This document shows, piece after piece, positions 23,637-24,223 of a DNA stretch of 24,223 nt. Location: positions 1 through 24,223 of the forward strand of contig CANGOY010000002.1 in NCBI GenBank assembly GCA_947455585.1. Direction: 5' to 3'. Below the pieces are notes generated by a model, which worked only from the letters and a program-made list of their open reading frames with translations, made no database searches and was not told where the DNA came from. Source of the DNA: Comamonadaceae bacterium (GTDB lineage Bacteria; Pseudomonadota; Gammaproteobacteria; Burkholderiales; Burkholderiaceae_C). Each line of letters starts with the position of its first letter. The stretch's first letter is position 1. Position numbers and translations under genes: made by a program.

Positions 23637-23654
23637 ATCGTTGTCACGAACCCG
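23626..23654 (+). repeat. 29-bp direct repeat, copy 2, in the ppx-phoX intergenic region
   Basis: Same-orientation partner of 22087-22115 (24 of 29 identical). Together the two copies bracket ppx. This copy holds the phoX Pho box. Confidence 0.7.
23630..23647 (+). promoter_or_regulatory. Pho box upstream of phoX
   Basis: Plus strand ATGTCAT-ATCG-TTGTCAC, a near-consensus PhoB site. Ten bases after it is TAAAGT (23658-23663) as -10, giving a start near 23670 and a leader of about 22 nt with GAGGA before the ATG at 23692. Confidence 0.82.
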
Positions 23655-23691
23655 GCTTAAAGTTCTCATCACTTAATTCAGTGAGGACGCC

Positions 23692-24223
23692 ATGAATACC
23701 TTTGATGAAAACGACCAACGCAACCACCCACGTCCTGAGGACAGCGAGTTCACCGTGATGGTGAATACCTTGTTGAGTCGTCGTCAGTTGTTGGGTGCAG
23801 CAGGGGCGGGCATGGGGCTGTTCTTGGGCGGTCAAGGCTTGGTGCAAGCGGCCACCACGGCGAACGGCGCAGTGTCTAACGCAGGTCCACGCATTGGCTT
23901 CACTCCGATTGCGGCCAATTCTTTAGACACCGTCACCGTGCCCGCCGGCTATCAGTGGCGCGTGCTGGCTTCGTGGGGCGACGCCATTCTTCCCGGCGGC
24001 AGCGCGTTTGACCCTGCCACACGCGGCACAGCCACCAGCCAAAGTTTGTCGATTGGCGACAACAACGATGGCATGAGCTTTTTCACTCTGGGGGCAGACC
24101 ACGTCGTGATTGCGGTGAACAACGAATACGCCAATTACGAATACCTGTTTGTCAACGGCCGCTGCAGCAGCATCGAAGACGCCCGCAAAGCCCAAGCCGC
24201 CCATGGCGTGAGCGTGTTTGAAG
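23692..24223 (+). CDS. phoX: PhoX-family alkaline phosphatase, N-terminal part (3' end outside window)
   Basis: The frame is open from ATG 23692 to the window end (177 codons). A twin-arginine signal (LLSRRQLLGAAGAGMGLFLG, about residues 27-46) follows a 26-residue N-region, so the protein is exported folded through Tat. After it come TPIAANSLDTVTVPAGYQWRVLASWGD and DGMSFF, then VIAVNNEYANYEYLF, which are typical DUF839/PhoX segments. The NEY residues lie in the metal-site region. PhoX enzymes release phosphate from organic phosphate esters in the periplasm or outside and need calcium and iron. A near-consensus Pho box precedes it. GAGGA is placed correctly before the ATG. Confidence 0.88.
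   Translation, partial: MNTFDENDQRNHPRPEDSEFTVMVNTLLSRRQLLGAAGAGMGLFLGGQGLVQAATTANGAVSNAGPRIGFTPIAANSLDTVTVPAGYQWRVLASWGDAILPGGSAFDPATRGTATSQSLSIGDNNDGMSFFTLGADHVVIAVNNEYANYEYLFVNGRCSSIEDARKAQAAHGVSVFE

Overview
The window looks like the chromosome of a freshwater betaproteobacterium, probably Burkholderiales/Comamonadaceae (Limnohabitans- or Rhodoferax-like). This is inferred from protein flavour, moderate GC and very tight gene packing; no rRNA or tRNA is present to prove it. I see no mobile element, CRISPR array, tRNA or rRNA. No gap exceeds about 165 bp. The larger gaps (3716-3877, 8327-8469, 11533-11662, 15522-15628, 23597-23691) hold promoters or a terminator.

Layout. 1-1729: end of phoB and all of phoR, the phosphate-starvation two-component system. 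1726-3715 (minus): dgkA, a CorA-type transporter with an unusual GMS motif, and a small CxxC/CxxC protein. 3878-7593: a TRAP transporter operon of TatT lipoprotein, TatP binding protein and fused TatQM permease. 7583-8326 (minus) and 8470-11532 (plus): divergent ornithine-lipid genes olsA and olsB, the latter leading an overlapping run olsB-plcP-agt-like-hypothetical. 11663-14282: ugd (UDP-glucose dehydrogenase) overlapping lplT. 14283-15521 (minus): a second GT4 glycosyltransferase. 15629-17945: a membrane protein resembling Mpo1/DUF962 and a convergent class-III aminotransferase. 17999-23596: psd-ppk-sixA, a histone-H1-like protein, and ppx. 23692-end: start of phoX, a Tat-exported alkaline phosphatase.

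How it fits together. The genes read as one phosphorus-economy superlocus: sensing (PhoBR), scavenging (PhoX), storage (Ppk/Ppx), and replacement of phospholipids by phosphorus-free lipids. PlcP would strip the headgroup from phospholipids to give diacylglycerol. The GT4 enzymes would glycosylate it, with Ugd supplying UDP-glucuronate, and DgkA could return diacylglycerol to phosphatidate. OlsB/OlsA would make ornithine lipids.

The strongest direct evidence is in the DNA. Two-repeat Pho boxes (7-4-7 bp, 11-bp period) lie upstream of dgkA, tatT, olsA, olsB, the gene at 15629, ppx and phoX. In most cases a -10-like hexamer follows exactly 10 bp later. This ties a TRAP transporter with a T component, and a membrane protein of unknown role, to the phosphate response, which I think is the most novel point. 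The minus-strand genes dgkA, olsA and ppx appear to be transcribed as nearly leaderless mRNAs from these promoters.
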